A stretch of DNA of 42,041 nt from CALEUX01 sp037439945 (GTDB lineage Bacteria; Bacteroidota; Bacteroidia; Bacteroidales; Marinilabiliaceae), in NCBI GenBank assembly GCA_037439945.1, contig JBBIVA010000012.1, positions 1 to 42,041 of the forward strand, read 5' to 3'. The position numbers and the translations under genes are program-made. The notes below the pieces were generated by a model, which saw only the letters and a program-made list of their open reading frames with translations, made no database searches and was not told the origin of the DNA. Of this stretch, positions 8,136 to 15,713 are shown piece by piece; position 1 is the first letter of the stretch; each line of letters opens with the position of its first letter.

Positions 8136-8468
8136 TTATTCAGGCTGAATATCCCTGGCTGGATTCCGGTAATAAATATTTCCGTCAACAAATTCATTAG
8201 TAGCAATAGAGACCGGTTTTGGCAATCGTTCATAAAATCTTGAAATCTCAATTTGCTCACGATTTTCAAAAACTTCTTCCAGGTTATCGGTGTAAGAAGC
8301 AAACTCTTGTAACTTCTTATTTAACTCCTCTTTCATCTCTACACTAATCTGGTTGGCCCTTTTGGCTATAATAGTAACCGATTCATATATGTTTCCGGTT
8401 GGAGTAGCCAACTCTGCTGTATCCCATGTAATGGTGTTCAATGGGGCATTCGACTTTTTGTAGTCCAT
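8136..8468 (-). CDS. rpoZ: RNA polymerase omega subunit-like protein (RpoZ)
   Basis: A 110-residue protein of the RpoZ/RPB6 family as found in Bacteroidota. The core helix TGNIYESVTIIAKRANQIS (about 23-41) carries the conserved pattern of omega, in which this segment contacts the beta' subunit. An acidic helix follows, EMKEELNKKLQEFASYTDN. The C-terminal half is lineage-specific. It starts 35 bp after bamD ends and shares its terminator, so the two are co-transcribed. The same neighbours (bamD before, coaBC after) are common in the phylum. Confidence 0.82.
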   Translation of the reverse strand: MDYKKSNAPLNTITWDTAELATPTGNIYESVTIIAKRANQISVEMKEELNKKLQEFASYTDNLEEVFENREQIEISRFYERLPKPVSIATNEFVDGNIYYRNPARDIQPE

Positions 8469-8503
8469 ACTTCTGTTTATATCAGGATTAAATACTCATT
8501 ATA

Positions 8504-9298
8504 TTAATTTAAGATTGCCGAGGCATCCTCAAAAATTTTATTTGCTTTACGAATAAACTGACTTTTAGGAAACTCATTAATAAACGAATAATATTCATCA
8601 ATTGTTTCCTTAAGCCGTTCATCTATTTTCTCTTCTACGCTGTTGACTGCCTCTATGTACCTGGCTTCAAGAATTAAAAACGATAACTCTTCCCTGTATT
8701 TTGTATCCGGAAATTCATCTAGACTATTGCGGGCAGAAATAATAGCAGCCTGGTAATTGTTACCTAAGTAAGAGCCAAGGTTGAAATATAACCTTGCATT
8801 TAAATATGATTTATAAACTAGTTTATCACGTAATTCGTCCATCAATTTGTTGGCTTCCGGAACTCTGGGACTACGCGGATATAAATTTATGTATAGCTGG
8901 AAACCATCCAAAGCCTCGTAGGTCTCTGTTTGGTCTAATCTTGGATTACGTGACATTTTGTAATTACAATATGCCGACATAAACTGAGCCTCCTCCGATT
9001 TATTGCTTGTAGGATAATTTTGAACAAACATTTTATAATAGTGCCCTCCTAAGATATAATCCTTCATCCCATATAGGCAGTTTGCATAAATGATATGAGC
9101 TTCCTCAGATTTTTCAGTACCTCTGTAAATACCTATTAAATCTTTCAATAATGTACTGGCTCTCATATAATCTTCGGCCTGGTAATACTCCATGGCCTTT
9201 TGAAACTTTAAATCGTGATCATTGCTTTTTAGCAATTTTTGATATTTACTACATGATGAAATCAATACAATTGATAACAATAACAATATTTTCCGCAT
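8504..9298 (-). CDS. bamD: Outer membrane assembly lipoprotein BamD
   Basis: A 264-residue lipoprotein with signal peptide and lipobox LISSC (Cys16). It is followed by tetratricopeptide-like repeats, such as LKFQKAMEYYQAEDYMRAST and AHIIYANCLYGMKDYILGGH. The length and the five-repeat layout match BamD (YfiO). BamD is the essential partner of BamA in inserting beta-barrel proteins into the outer membrane. It is the first gene of a short operon with the omega subunit. The promoter-like box TATCTTTG lies 64 nt upstream. Confidence 0.9.
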   Translation of the reverse strand: MRKILLLLSIVLISSCSKYQKLLKSNDHDLKFQKAMEYYQAEDYMRASTLLKDLIGIYRGTEKSEEAHIIYANCLYGMKDYILGGHYYKMFVQNYPTSNKSEEAQFMSAYCNYKMSRNPRLDQTETYEALDGFQLYINLYPRSPRVPEANKLMDELRDKLVYKSYLNARLYFNLGSYLGNNYQAAIISARNSLDEFPDTKYREELSFLILEARYIEAVNSVEEKIDERLKETIDEYYSFINEFPKSQFIRKANKIFEDASAILN

Positions 9299-9361
9299 TT
9301 ATTGAATACTTTACAATGAAAACTTCTTAAAAATTACATAATTTAGTCAGAAAACATTTTG

Positions 9362-9369
9362 CAAAGATA
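9362..9369 (-). promoter_or_regulatory. Probable -7 promoter box of bamD
   Basis: On the minus strand the box is TATCTTTG followed by CA, the commonest form of the Bacteroidota -7 element. It lies 64 nt upstream of the bamD ATG. The -33 TTG is not evident at 17-20 nt. Confidence 0.5.
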
Positions 9370-9642
9370 CTGTTTTCCTTAAAACCATTTATCTAAACCC
9401 AATAGTAATTTTATTTTGAATTTTTTAAGATGATGATTATTAAAATAATATAAACACCACTATTCTCAATATCAACGCTTTAATTAAACTACAAGCTCAA
9501 ATATTTTTTCTTTGGACAATTATCAAAAACCAAGCCATTTTTGATAATTGGACCCAATGCTATAAAATGGATTTCCTGCTAAAATAATGAACTTTCACTA
9601 TGTATTAGAAATAATTTCATTCTTTGTTTAAGTGCTCACCCG
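9370..9642. other. Intergenic DNA between bamD and the phage tail remnant
   Basis: Together with the bamD leader this makes about 340 bp without a gene. Apart from the inverted repeat at 9517-9550 nothing stands out. The remnant's reading frame is open back to 9583 but lacks a start codon there. Confidence 0.5.
9517..9550. repeat. Perfect 13-bp inverted repeat beside the phage remnant
   Basis: CAATTATCAAAAA (9517-9529) is mirrored exactly at 9538-9550 with 8 nt between. It lies 93 bp before the tail-fibre remnant. It could be a terminator-like hairpin (T5 precedes the right arm) or the edge of an inserted element. There is no matching copy right of the remnant. Confidence 0.5.
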
Positions 9643-10308
9643 ATGTATCGTGATTACTTTATTTATTCACCGGGCGCAACCAACTATACACACCCTGCAA
9701 ACCACCCGGCCAGTATTATTACCCAAGATGTCAATAATCGCTTTGTTACCGATGCCGAAAAAGCTACATGGAACGACAAATACACCAGAAACGAAACGGA
9801 TAATAAATTAACCGCTTTGGTTGAATCGTTGGACTGGAAAGAAGCGGTTAACACCTTTACCGACCTTGCAACCACCTATCCAAACCCTGACAATGGGTGG
9901 ACTGTTTACGTGAAAACCGAAAATAAAAAATACACATATAACGGTTCTCAATGGGTGCAAAGTTCGGGCGGTGATGTTCCCTTAGCCACTAATAGCCTTG
10001 ACGGTTTAATGAGCAAAACCGATAAATCAAAATTAGATGGTATTGCTGCCGGGGCAAACAACTATACCCACCCTGCCAACCACCCTGCAAGCGTTATTAC
10101 CCAGGATGCCAATAACCGCTTTGTTTCCGATGCCGAAAAAGCTACATGGAACGCTAAGGCAAATAATACCGTTGCCACAAACTTAGCAAACGGCCTTATG
10201 AGCGCACCTGACAAAGCCAAATTAGACCGTTCCACCGGTGTAAAAGTTTCTTACCAATCATCGGCCCCGGCAAATCCACAGCTTGGCGATATTTGGATTA
10301 TACCATAA
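9643..10308 (+). CDS. Phage tail-fibre-like protein, probably a truncated remnant
   Basis: A 221-residue protein built from two copies of a phage tail-fibre module. GATNYTHPANHPASIITQD followed by VNNRFVTDAEKATWN (about 10-43) recurs as GANNYTHPANHPASVITQD and ANNRFVSDAEKATWN (about 137-170). The linkers LDGLMSKTDKSKLDG and ANGLMSAPDKAKLDR are also duplicated. This pattern is common in fibre or neck proteins of phages and tail-derived particles. It begins abruptly inside a module, without the usual N-terminal attachment domain, and no other phage genes are nearby except the tiny ORF downstream. Its base composition is richer in GC than its neighbours, consistent with transfer. Whether it is expressed is unknown. 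Confidence 0.72.
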   Translation: MYRDYFIYSPGATNYTHPANHPASIITQDVNNRFVTDAEKATWNDKYTRNETDNKLTALVESLDWKEAVNTFTDLATTYPNPDNGWTVYVKTENKKYTYNGSQWVQSSGGDVPLATNSLDGLMSKTDKSKLDGIAAGANNYTHPANHPASVITQDANNRFVSDAEKATWNAKANNTVATNLANGLMSAPDKAKLDRSTGVKVSYQSSAPANPQLGDIWIIP

Positions 10309-10320
10309 AAAACTAATATA

Positions 10321-10482
10321 ATGGCTATTATTAATAAAAATATACGGATTTTCAGAGATGGCGTTTGGGTTGATTTTTCAACCGCTAACGGTCATTTTTT
10401 CATAACCGGAGGCGCAACCAGGCCTTTTGCCACTGCAAGGTTTTTTAAGGGTGTGTATTGGTGCTGGCTTTCATGGCCTTAG
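10321..10482 (+). CDS. Small protein following the tail-fibre remnant
   Basis: A 53-codon ORF starts 12 bp after the tail-fibre stop codon. It begins MAIINKNIRIFRDGVWVDFS and ends VYWCWLSWP. Its composition, spacing and strand fit a phage cassette partner of the fibre gene. The aromatic-rich C-terminus and the start FRDGVWVDF resemble short tail-associated proteins, but I cannot name a family. It ends 230 bp before the next gene. Confidence 0.5.
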   Translation: MAIINKNIRIFRDGVWVDFSTANGHFFITGGATRPFATARFFKGVYWCWLSWP

Positions 10483-10711
10483 TGGTTATCTTTGAAATGT
10501 AAAAATGTAGTTCGTGGCACTTATATTTCATTTTCGCATTTTTAACATCCCGGAAAACTTATATTTGGAATAATTTTATTTCTAAAAAAACACATCACTA
10601 AACCTTAAAATTAACTATAACTAAATAATGAAATAAAAATTAAAGTTTAAGTTGATTTCTAAAGTGTCAAAAAAGATTACCTTTGCCAAAATCATTTTAA
10701 AAATTATAAAA

Positions 10712-11953
10712 GTGGATATTTTTAATAAGATAAGCACAAATATGGGTCCATTAGGCCAATATGGTAAGGAGGCCCATGGATACTTTATGTTTCCCAAACT
10801 TGAAGGGGAAATTCACCCGAAAATGAAATTTCGTGGAAAAGAAGTATTAACCTGGAGTTTAAACAACTACCTTGGTCTTGCTAATCACCCCGAGGTTCGA
10901 AAAGCAGATGCAGATGCTTCAAGGGACTGGGGTTTGGCTTATCCGATGGGCGCCAGGATGATGTCTGGTCATACCAGTAAGCATGAAGAGCTTGAAGCTG
11001 CACTTGCTGAATTTGTTAAAAAAGAAGATTCTTACCTTTTGAATTTTGGTTACCAGGGAATGGTTTCAATAATTGATACCCTGGTTAACCGTAACGATGT
11101 TATTGTGTATGATTCAGAATCACACGCCTGCATACTTGATGGTTTACGCCTGCACATAGGTAAACGATTTGTATATCCTCATAATGATATACAAAACCTA
11201 CGCAAACAGCTTGGAAGGGCTTCACTACTTGCACAAAAGCAAGGTGGAGGTATTTTGGTTATTACCGAAGGTGTATTTGGTATGGCCGGGGACCTCGGGA
11301 AACTTGATGAAATTGTAGCTTTAAAAAATGAGTTCGAATTTCGTTTGTTGGTTGATGACGCACATGGATTCGGTACAATGGGTAAAACAGGTGCCGGTAC
11401 AGCGGAACATTTTGGTGTTGAGGACGGCGTAGATGTTCTTTTTGGAACATTTGCAAAATCAATGGCAGGAATTGGTGCTTTTGTTGCAGGCCGCGAAGAT
11501 GTTGTAAATTACCTGAGATACAACATGCGTTCGCAAATTTTCGCAAAATCTCTTCCAATGCCAATGGTTTACGGCGCACTTAAAAGACTTGAGCTCCTTA
11601 GGTCGCAACCGGAACTTAAAGATAATTTATGGAAAGTTGTGAATGCCCTGCAAAAAGGCCTTCGCCAAAAAGGGTTTAACCTTGGTAAAACCGAAAGCCC
11701 TGTAACCCCTATTTTCCTGGATGGTACAATTCCCGAAGCCACAGCACTTACCATGGATCTTCGTGAGAATTACAATATTTTTTGCTCAATAGTTGTATAT
11801 CCTGTAATTCCAAAAGGGCAAATAATGCTTCGTATTATTCCTACGGCAGTTCATACCATTGAGGATGTTGATTATACAATTAATGCATTTGCAGAAGTTG
11901 CTGAGAAACTAAATGCCGGTAAATATAAAATCGATAAAATTGCAAGTTTGTAA
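10712..11953 (+). CDS. PLP-dependent alpha-oxoamine synthase (KBL / BioF / serine palmitoyltransferase-like)
   Basis: A fold-type I PLP enzyme that would condense an amino acid with an acyl-CoA and release CO2. Residues 50-57 LNNYLGLA and 79-87 MGARMMSGH match the family's substrate region. VDDAH (214-218) and the PLP lysine in GTFAKSMAGIG (Lys249) are present. Candidate activities are 2-amino-3-ketobutyrate CoA ligase, 8-amino-7-oxononanoate synthase or serine palmitoyltransferase for sphingolipids. No biotin or threonine-degradation genes are adjacent. I chose GTG at 10712 because the resulting N-terminus VDIFNKISTNMGPLGQYG resembles what I remember of Bacteroidota homologues (MDIF-KI---GPLG). 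ATG at 10742 and TTG at 10652 are alternatives. A terminator follows. Confidence 0.85.
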   Translation: MDIFNKISTNMGPLGQYGKEAHGYFMFPKLEGEIHPKMKFRGKEVLTWSLNNYLGLANHPEVRKADADASRDWGLAYPMGARMMSGHTSKHEELEAALAEFVKKEDSYLLNFGYQGMVSIIDTLVNRNDVIVYDSESHACILDGLRLHIGKRFVYPHNDIQNLRKQLGRASLLAQKQGGGILVITEGVFGMAGDLGKLDEIVALKNEFEFRLLVDDAHGFGTMGKTGAGTAEHFGVEDGVDVLFGTFAKSMAGIGAFVAGREDVVNYLRYNMRSQIFAKSLPMPMVYGALKRLELLRSQPELKDNLWKVVNALQKGLRQKGFNLGKTESPVTPIFLDGTIPEATALTMDLRENYNIFCSIVVYPVIPKGQIMLRIIPTAVHTIEDVDYTINAFAEVAEKLNAGKYKIDKIASL

Positions 11954-11979
11954 ACTTTATATCAACACATTTTAAAAGG

Positions 11980-12006
11980 GCTGTCTCAAAAAAGACAGCT
12001 TTTTTT
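11980..12006 (+). terminator. Intrinsic terminator after the oxoamine synthase
   Basis: GCTGTCT (11980-11986) pairs with AGACAGC (11993-11999) around a six-base loop, followed by seven T. It lies 27 bp past the stop codon. Confidence 0.88.
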
Positions 12007-12067
12007 ATTTAAAAAATCTTTTAAAGACAGATGGAATTTATTCTACTTATAAAAATTAACATTTTTT

Positions 12068-12083
12068 GACTAAACATTTAGTC
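12068..12083. promoter_or_regulatory. BlaI-type operator 1
   Basis: The 16-bp palindrome GACTAAACATTTAGTC resembles the ACTA/TAGT dyads bound by BlaI/MecI repressors. It lies 40 bp upstream of a nearly identical second site, on the same face of the helix to within about a quarter turn. Confidence 0.72.
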
Positions 12084-12101
12084 GTTTTATCAAAACTGCT
12101 A

Positions 12102-12132
12102 TTGTGCGACTAAATATTTAGTCATATATTTG
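12102..12132 (+). promoter_or_regulatory. Promoter of the blaI-M56 operon
   Basis: TTG (12102-12104), a 20-nt spacer and TATATTTG (12125-12132) fit the Bacteroidota promoter. Operator 2 fills the spacer, so a bound repressor would block RNA polymerase. The -7 box ends 28 nt before the ATG. Confidence 0.7.
12108..12123. promoter_or_regulatory. BlaI-type operator 2, inside the promoter
   Basis: GACTAAATATTTAGTC is a perfect 16-bp palindrome and differs from operator 1 at one base. It ends one base before the -7 box. Autorepression by the adjacent BlaI-type regulator is the expected logic. Confidence 0.75.
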
Positions 12133-12160
12133 TATTGAAGGATTGACAAATACGATTAAT

Positions 12161-12553
12161 ATGCAACTCACAAAAGCGGAAGAACAAGTAATGCAGATAT
12201 TGTGGGAAATGAATGAAGGTTTGGTAAAAGACATTCGCGAATGTTTTAGTGACCCTAAACCAGCAAGAAACACAGTATCAACTATTATCAGGATTTTGGA
12301 AAAAAAGGGATATGTTGGCCATAAATCATTTGGAAATGTCCATGTATATTTTCCCCTTGTTAAAAAGGATGAATATTCCAAGAACCAATTATTTGGTTTA
12401 ATGAAAAACTATTTCAACAATTCATTTCCGGCAATGGCTTCATTTTTTGCACGCGAAAAAGACCTTTCAATAAAAGAACTGGAAGAGTTATTGGAAGAAA
12501 CAAAATCGGAATTGGCCAAATCCAGCACAAAGGTTAAAACCAGTTATAAATAG
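12161..12553 (+). CDS. BlaI/MecI/CopY-family transcriptional repressor
   Basis: A 130-residue winged-helix repressor. The N-terminal part LTKAEEQVMQILWEMNEG and the recognition region ARNTVSTIIRILEKKGYVGH are typical of the family. The C-terminal half supplies the dimer contact (FNNSFPAMASFFAREKDLSI). The frame is open from a TTG at 12143, but the ATG at 12161 gives the standard start MQLTKAEEQVM. It sits 28 nt after a promoter covered by two palindromic operators. It is followed after 55 bp by an M56 membrane peptidase, the usual sensor that inactivates this repressor. The signal sensed is unknown; no beta-lactamase of a known antibiotic-hydrolysing class is next to it. Confidence 0.92.
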   Translation: MQLTKAEEQVMQILWEMNEGLVKDIRECFSDPKPARNTVSTIIRILEKKGYVGHKSFGNVHVYFPLVKKDEYSKNQLFGLMKNYFNNSFPAMASFFAREKDLSIKELEELLEETKSELAKSSTKVKTSYK

Positions 12554-12608
12554 ATTAATTATTTAAGGCTATTAAACGAGGAAAGTAAAAAAATAAATAT
12601 GTTAAATT

Positions 12609-14489
12609 ATGGAACAAATTACCACTTACATAATTAAATCTGCTATCTGGATAACCGCTTTTTCGTTGATTTATTATTTATTCCTTCTAAACGACAGGTT
12701 CTTTATTGTTAAAAGAATTTACCTGATAAGCGGCCTGCTTGCTTCTTTTATTTTTCCTCTGATCACAATACGATATGCGGTAAATATTCAGGTTATGGCA
12801 GCCTCTGTACAAAGTGATTTGCCTTCGATTGTCGGAGTTGAAAGCTCAACAAATGAATTGATAACCTGGAAAAATTCAGCCATTGCATTATTTACCCTTG
12901 GAGTATTGATTTTATTAATACGTTTATCATTACAATCCTTCAAAATTGTTAATCTAATAAGGAATTCGGAAAAAGAGTTTTTTGGCAAAATCAAAGTAAT
13001 CCGGAATGCTACAATTAAGGCTCCGTTTTCATTTTTCTCATTCGTATTTGTTAATTCTTCAACTCCTGAAAAGGAAAAAAGGGAAATAGTTACACACGAA
13101 GCTGAACATATAAAGCAACATCACTGGATTGATTTGGTTTTAACCGAAATACTTTGCATGATGCAATGGTTTAATCCGATTGTATGGTTTTATGGCCATT
13201 TTGTAAGGCAAAATCACGAATACCTTGCCGACCAGAGAGCCCTTCTTGTCACCGATGACCCTGTTATTTACAAGGCTGTGCTATTAAACCAGTTAATGGG
13301 AGGAGAGGCAATAAGGCTTGGGCATCCATTTAGTTATTCACTCAACAAAAAAAGATTTATCATGATGAAAAATACATCTGTTCCTGCAATTAAAAAATTT
13401 AAACCGCTATTAATTATACCAGCAATAGCATTTATCTTTTACGCATTTGCCAAACCAGAATACAAATATGTTAAAGCAAATAACATTGAGATAGTTCAGA
13501 ACACCACACCGCAGGAGAAAGTAAAAAAAGAAAAGAAAAGTAATTCTGCTAATAAAAAAACACCTGAAAAAATTAAGGGAGTGGTTGTACAAGAGGATGG
13601 AAAGCCATTGGCTGGAACATCAATAATTGTGGTTGGTACTCAAACAGGTACCGTTTCAAATGATAATGGACATTTCGAATTAATCAACATAGGAAATGAT
13701 AAAGAATTAGCCTTTTCATTTGTTGGTTTTAAAACAATAAAAGCACCTGCCAGTTCAGGAAAAGAAATTAAAATTGTGATGCTTCCCGATACCATAATAT
13801 GGAATGAAAAAAAGGAGGTAAAAGTTATGGCTTTAAGTGACAGGGAGGAAATTCATGAAATAATTGTAAATGGTGATAATAACCAAGGGAAAAAAACTGA
13901 AAAGATTATAATAAGAAAAAGCTCCGATGACAAAGGAGATAAAAAACCAATTATTATAAAAAATGGCAAAGAGATTTCAGCCGAAGAAATGGAGACCCTG
14001 CATCCTGGATCAATTGAAAAAATCCATGTAATAAAAGGGCCCTCAGCCAAAGAAAAATATGGGGATAATGGCACCAACGGAGTGGTTGAAATTATTGTTA
14101 AAGAAAAAATTATAAAGGAAAATACAGGTACCAAAACTAAATCTGATGAAGAACCGGTATTCTTTGTTGTCGAAGATATGCCTAAGTTTCCTGGCGGAGA
14201 TGATGCCCTAAAAGAATATTTAATAACAAACGTAAAATATCCTGAAGAAGCCAAGGCCAAAGGAATAACAGGAAAAGTATTTATTCAGTTTGTAATTTCC
14301 GAGGTAGGTAAAGTTGGGAACCTTAAGGTATTACGTAGCGTGCACCCGTTACTTGATTTGGAGGCCTGGCGCGTTATTGAAAATATGCCCGATTGGAAAC
14401 CGGGAACTCAAAGGGGTAAGAATGTAAAAGTAAGTTATATTATCCCTGTAAATTTTAATCTTGAAAAAGAAGAGAAATCAACTGAATAA
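12609..14489 (+). CDS. M56 (BlaR1/MecR1-like) membrane peptidase with CarboxypepD_reg, plug-like and TonB C-terminal segments
   Basis: A 626-residue inner-membrane protein. Transmembrane helices lie at about 8-27, 36-60 and 90-108. The zinc site HEAEH is at 163-167, with the third ligand region NHEYLADQRAL at about 200-212, and another helix at about 265-280 (PLLIIPAIAFIFYAF). Beyond it, residues about 320-400 (IKGVVVQEDGKPLAGTSIIV) form a CarboxypepD_reg-like domain. Residues about 445-500 resemble a receptor plug segment (IEKIHVIKGPSAKEKYGDNG). Residues about 520-620 are a TonB C-terminal domain (FPGGDDALKEYL...KYPEEAKAKGITGKVFIQF). The peptidase is expected to cleave BlaI on signal. The periplasmic tail may contact TonB-dependent receptors or sense envelope state (inference). 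Confidence 0.9.
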   Translation: MEQITTYIIKSAIWITAFSLIYYLFLLNDRFFIVKRIYLISGLLASFIFPLITIRYAVNIQVMAASVQSDLPSIVGVESSTNELITWKNSAIALFTLGVLILLIRLSLQSFKIVNLIRNSEKEFFGKIKVIRNATIKAPFSFFSFVFVNSSTPEKEKREIVTHEAEHIKQHHWIDLVLTEILCMMQWFNPIVWFYGHFVRQNHEYLADQRALLVTDDPVIYKAVLLNQLMGGEAIRLGHPFSYSLNKKRFIMMKNTSVPAIKKFKPLLIIPAIAFIFYAFAKPEYKYVKANNIEIVQNTTPQEKVKKEKKSNSANKKTPEKIKGVVVQEDGKPLAGTSIIVVGTQTGTVSNDNGHFELINIGNDKELAFSFVGFKTIKAPASSGKEIKIVMLPDTIIWNEKKEVKVMALSDREEIHEIIVNGDNNQGKKTEKIIIRKSSDDKGDKKPIIIKNGKEISAEEMETLHPGSIEKIHVIKGPSAKEKYGDNGTNGVVEIIVKEKIIKENTGTKTKSDEEPVFFVVEDMPKFPGGDDALKEYLITNVKYPEEAKAKGITGKVFIQFVISEVGKVGNLKVLRSVHPLLDLEAWRVIENMPDWKPGTQRGKNVKVSYIIPVNFNLEKEEKSTE

Positions 14490-14513
14490 AAGAAATTTAA
14501 TTAAATCTGATAG

Positions 14514-14553
14514 ACTGCCATAATACTCGTACCAGTATTTTGGCAGTTTTTTT
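14514..14553 (+). terminator. Terminator of the blaI-M56 operon
   Basis: ACTGCCA and AATACT on the left pair with AGTATT and TGGCAGT on the right (14514-14527 with 14534-14547), interrupted by one T/T. A six-base loop lies between the arms and a run of seven T follows. Confidence 0.9.
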
Positions 14554-14763
14554 ATAAATTCCCTCATTAAAACACAATCAAGATACTTTGTATCACAACA
14601 AAAGTTTAACGAAATTTGTTAATAAAAAAGTAAAAAATATGAAGGGGTGTGAATAGTAAAACAAACTTTATCTGTTTTGCTTCAAATACAAAATTATATA
14701 ATATAACTAGCTGGTTGTTTGGGGTAAAACGGAAATGTTCCTTTTTATTAAAAACCAATTTTT

Positions 14764-15495
14764 ATGATGAAATCAAGAATTTTAACCGGTTTCTTTTTAT
14801 TGAGTTCAATAACTCAATTAGCCATGGGCCAGATAAATAAAGATGTTTTTAAAACTAACAAGGGTGATTTGGAAATATGGTTTATAGGCCACGGAAGCCT
14901 AATGTTTAACTACAACAGTAAAAACATACATGTTGACCCATTCAGTCGCATGGCCGACTACTCAACACTTCCCAAAGCTGATTTAGTTCTAATAACTCAT
15001 GAACATGGCGACCATCTTGACCAAAATGCAATAAATGCAATACAAAAAGATGATACCAGGCTTATTGTAAATATTACCTCCGGAGAGATACTACAAAAGG
15101 GGCAGGTAATGAAAAATAATGAAAAGGTAACTGTTCAGGATATAATTATAGAATCTGTTCCTGCATATAATATTTTACATAAAAGAGAAAATGGGAACCC
15201 TTATCATCCAAAGGGTTCGGGGAATGGATATGTTATTACTTTTGGTGATAAAAGGGTTTATGTAGCTGGTGATACTGAGAATATACCCGAAATGGGTAAC
15301 TTAAAAAATATTGACATTGCATTTTTACCTATGAACCTACCCTACACCATGACTCCAGAAATGACTGCAGATGCTGCTAAAATGTTTATGCCAAAAATTC
15401 TCTACCCGTATCATTACAGTAAAACTGATACAAATCTGCTGGTTGAATTATTAAAAGATACCAAAAAAATTGAGGTTAGAATAAGGAAAATGTAA
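14764..15495 (+). CDS. Exported metallo-beta-lactamase-fold hydrolase
   Basis: A 243-residue MBL-fold protein with a signal peptide (MMKSRILTGFFLLSSITQLAMGQ). The zinc motif HEHGDH is at 79-84. A second His region, VPAYNILHKREN, and VYVAGDTENIPE (the metal-bridging Asp) follow, as does a distal YPYHYSKTD. The overall pattern, with an early GHGSLMF and VDPFS, resembles the UlaG-like or L-ascorbate-6-phosphate-lactonase-like branch of unknown substrates rather than true beta-lactamases. It lies downstream of the BlaI-M56 operon but behind its terminator, so co-regulation is not evident. Either of the first two ATGs could start it. Confidence 0.85.
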   Translation: MMKSRILTGFFLLSSITQLAMGQINKDVFKTNKGDLEIWFIGHGSLMFNYNSKNIHVDPFSRMADYSTLPKADLVLITHEHGDHLDQNAINAIQKDDTRLIVNITSGEILQKGQVMKNNEKVTVQDIIIESVPAYNILHKRENGNPYHPKGSGNGYVITFGDKRVYVAGDTENIPEMGNLKNIDIAFLPMNLPYTMTPEMTADAAKMFMPKILYPYHYSKTDTNLLVELLKDTKKIEVRIRKM

Positions 15496-15585
15496 TATCG
15501 GGTTAACTGTAATCCAAACCAGACTTATATATTAAAGACTTTATGGTGAGCGATATAAAACAAATAGTATTGAAATCACTTTTTA

Positions 15586-15629
15586 ACTAACACTCATTCT
15601 GAAAAAACTATTAAAGAATGAGTGTAGTT
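15586..15629. terminator. Bidirectional terminator between convergent genes
   Basis: ACACTCATTCT (15590-15600) pairs exactly with AGAATGAGTGT (15615-15625). Beyond one bulged base the stem continues AACT/AGTT. It lies between the MBL hydrolase (plus strand) and the CE15 esterase (minus strand). Confidence 0.75.
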
Positions 15630-15713
15630 TTAATATAATATTTGTTTTACAACTTATTTAAACCTTATCAACTCCAAGCAGAATACTTAATGGCATAAAA
15701 AAATGAATACCTG

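Noticed and set aside
9643..9777. CRISPR or DNA tandem repeat
   Set aside because: The repetition between 9670 and 10160 is a duplicated protein module with silent differences, not short spaced DNA repeats.
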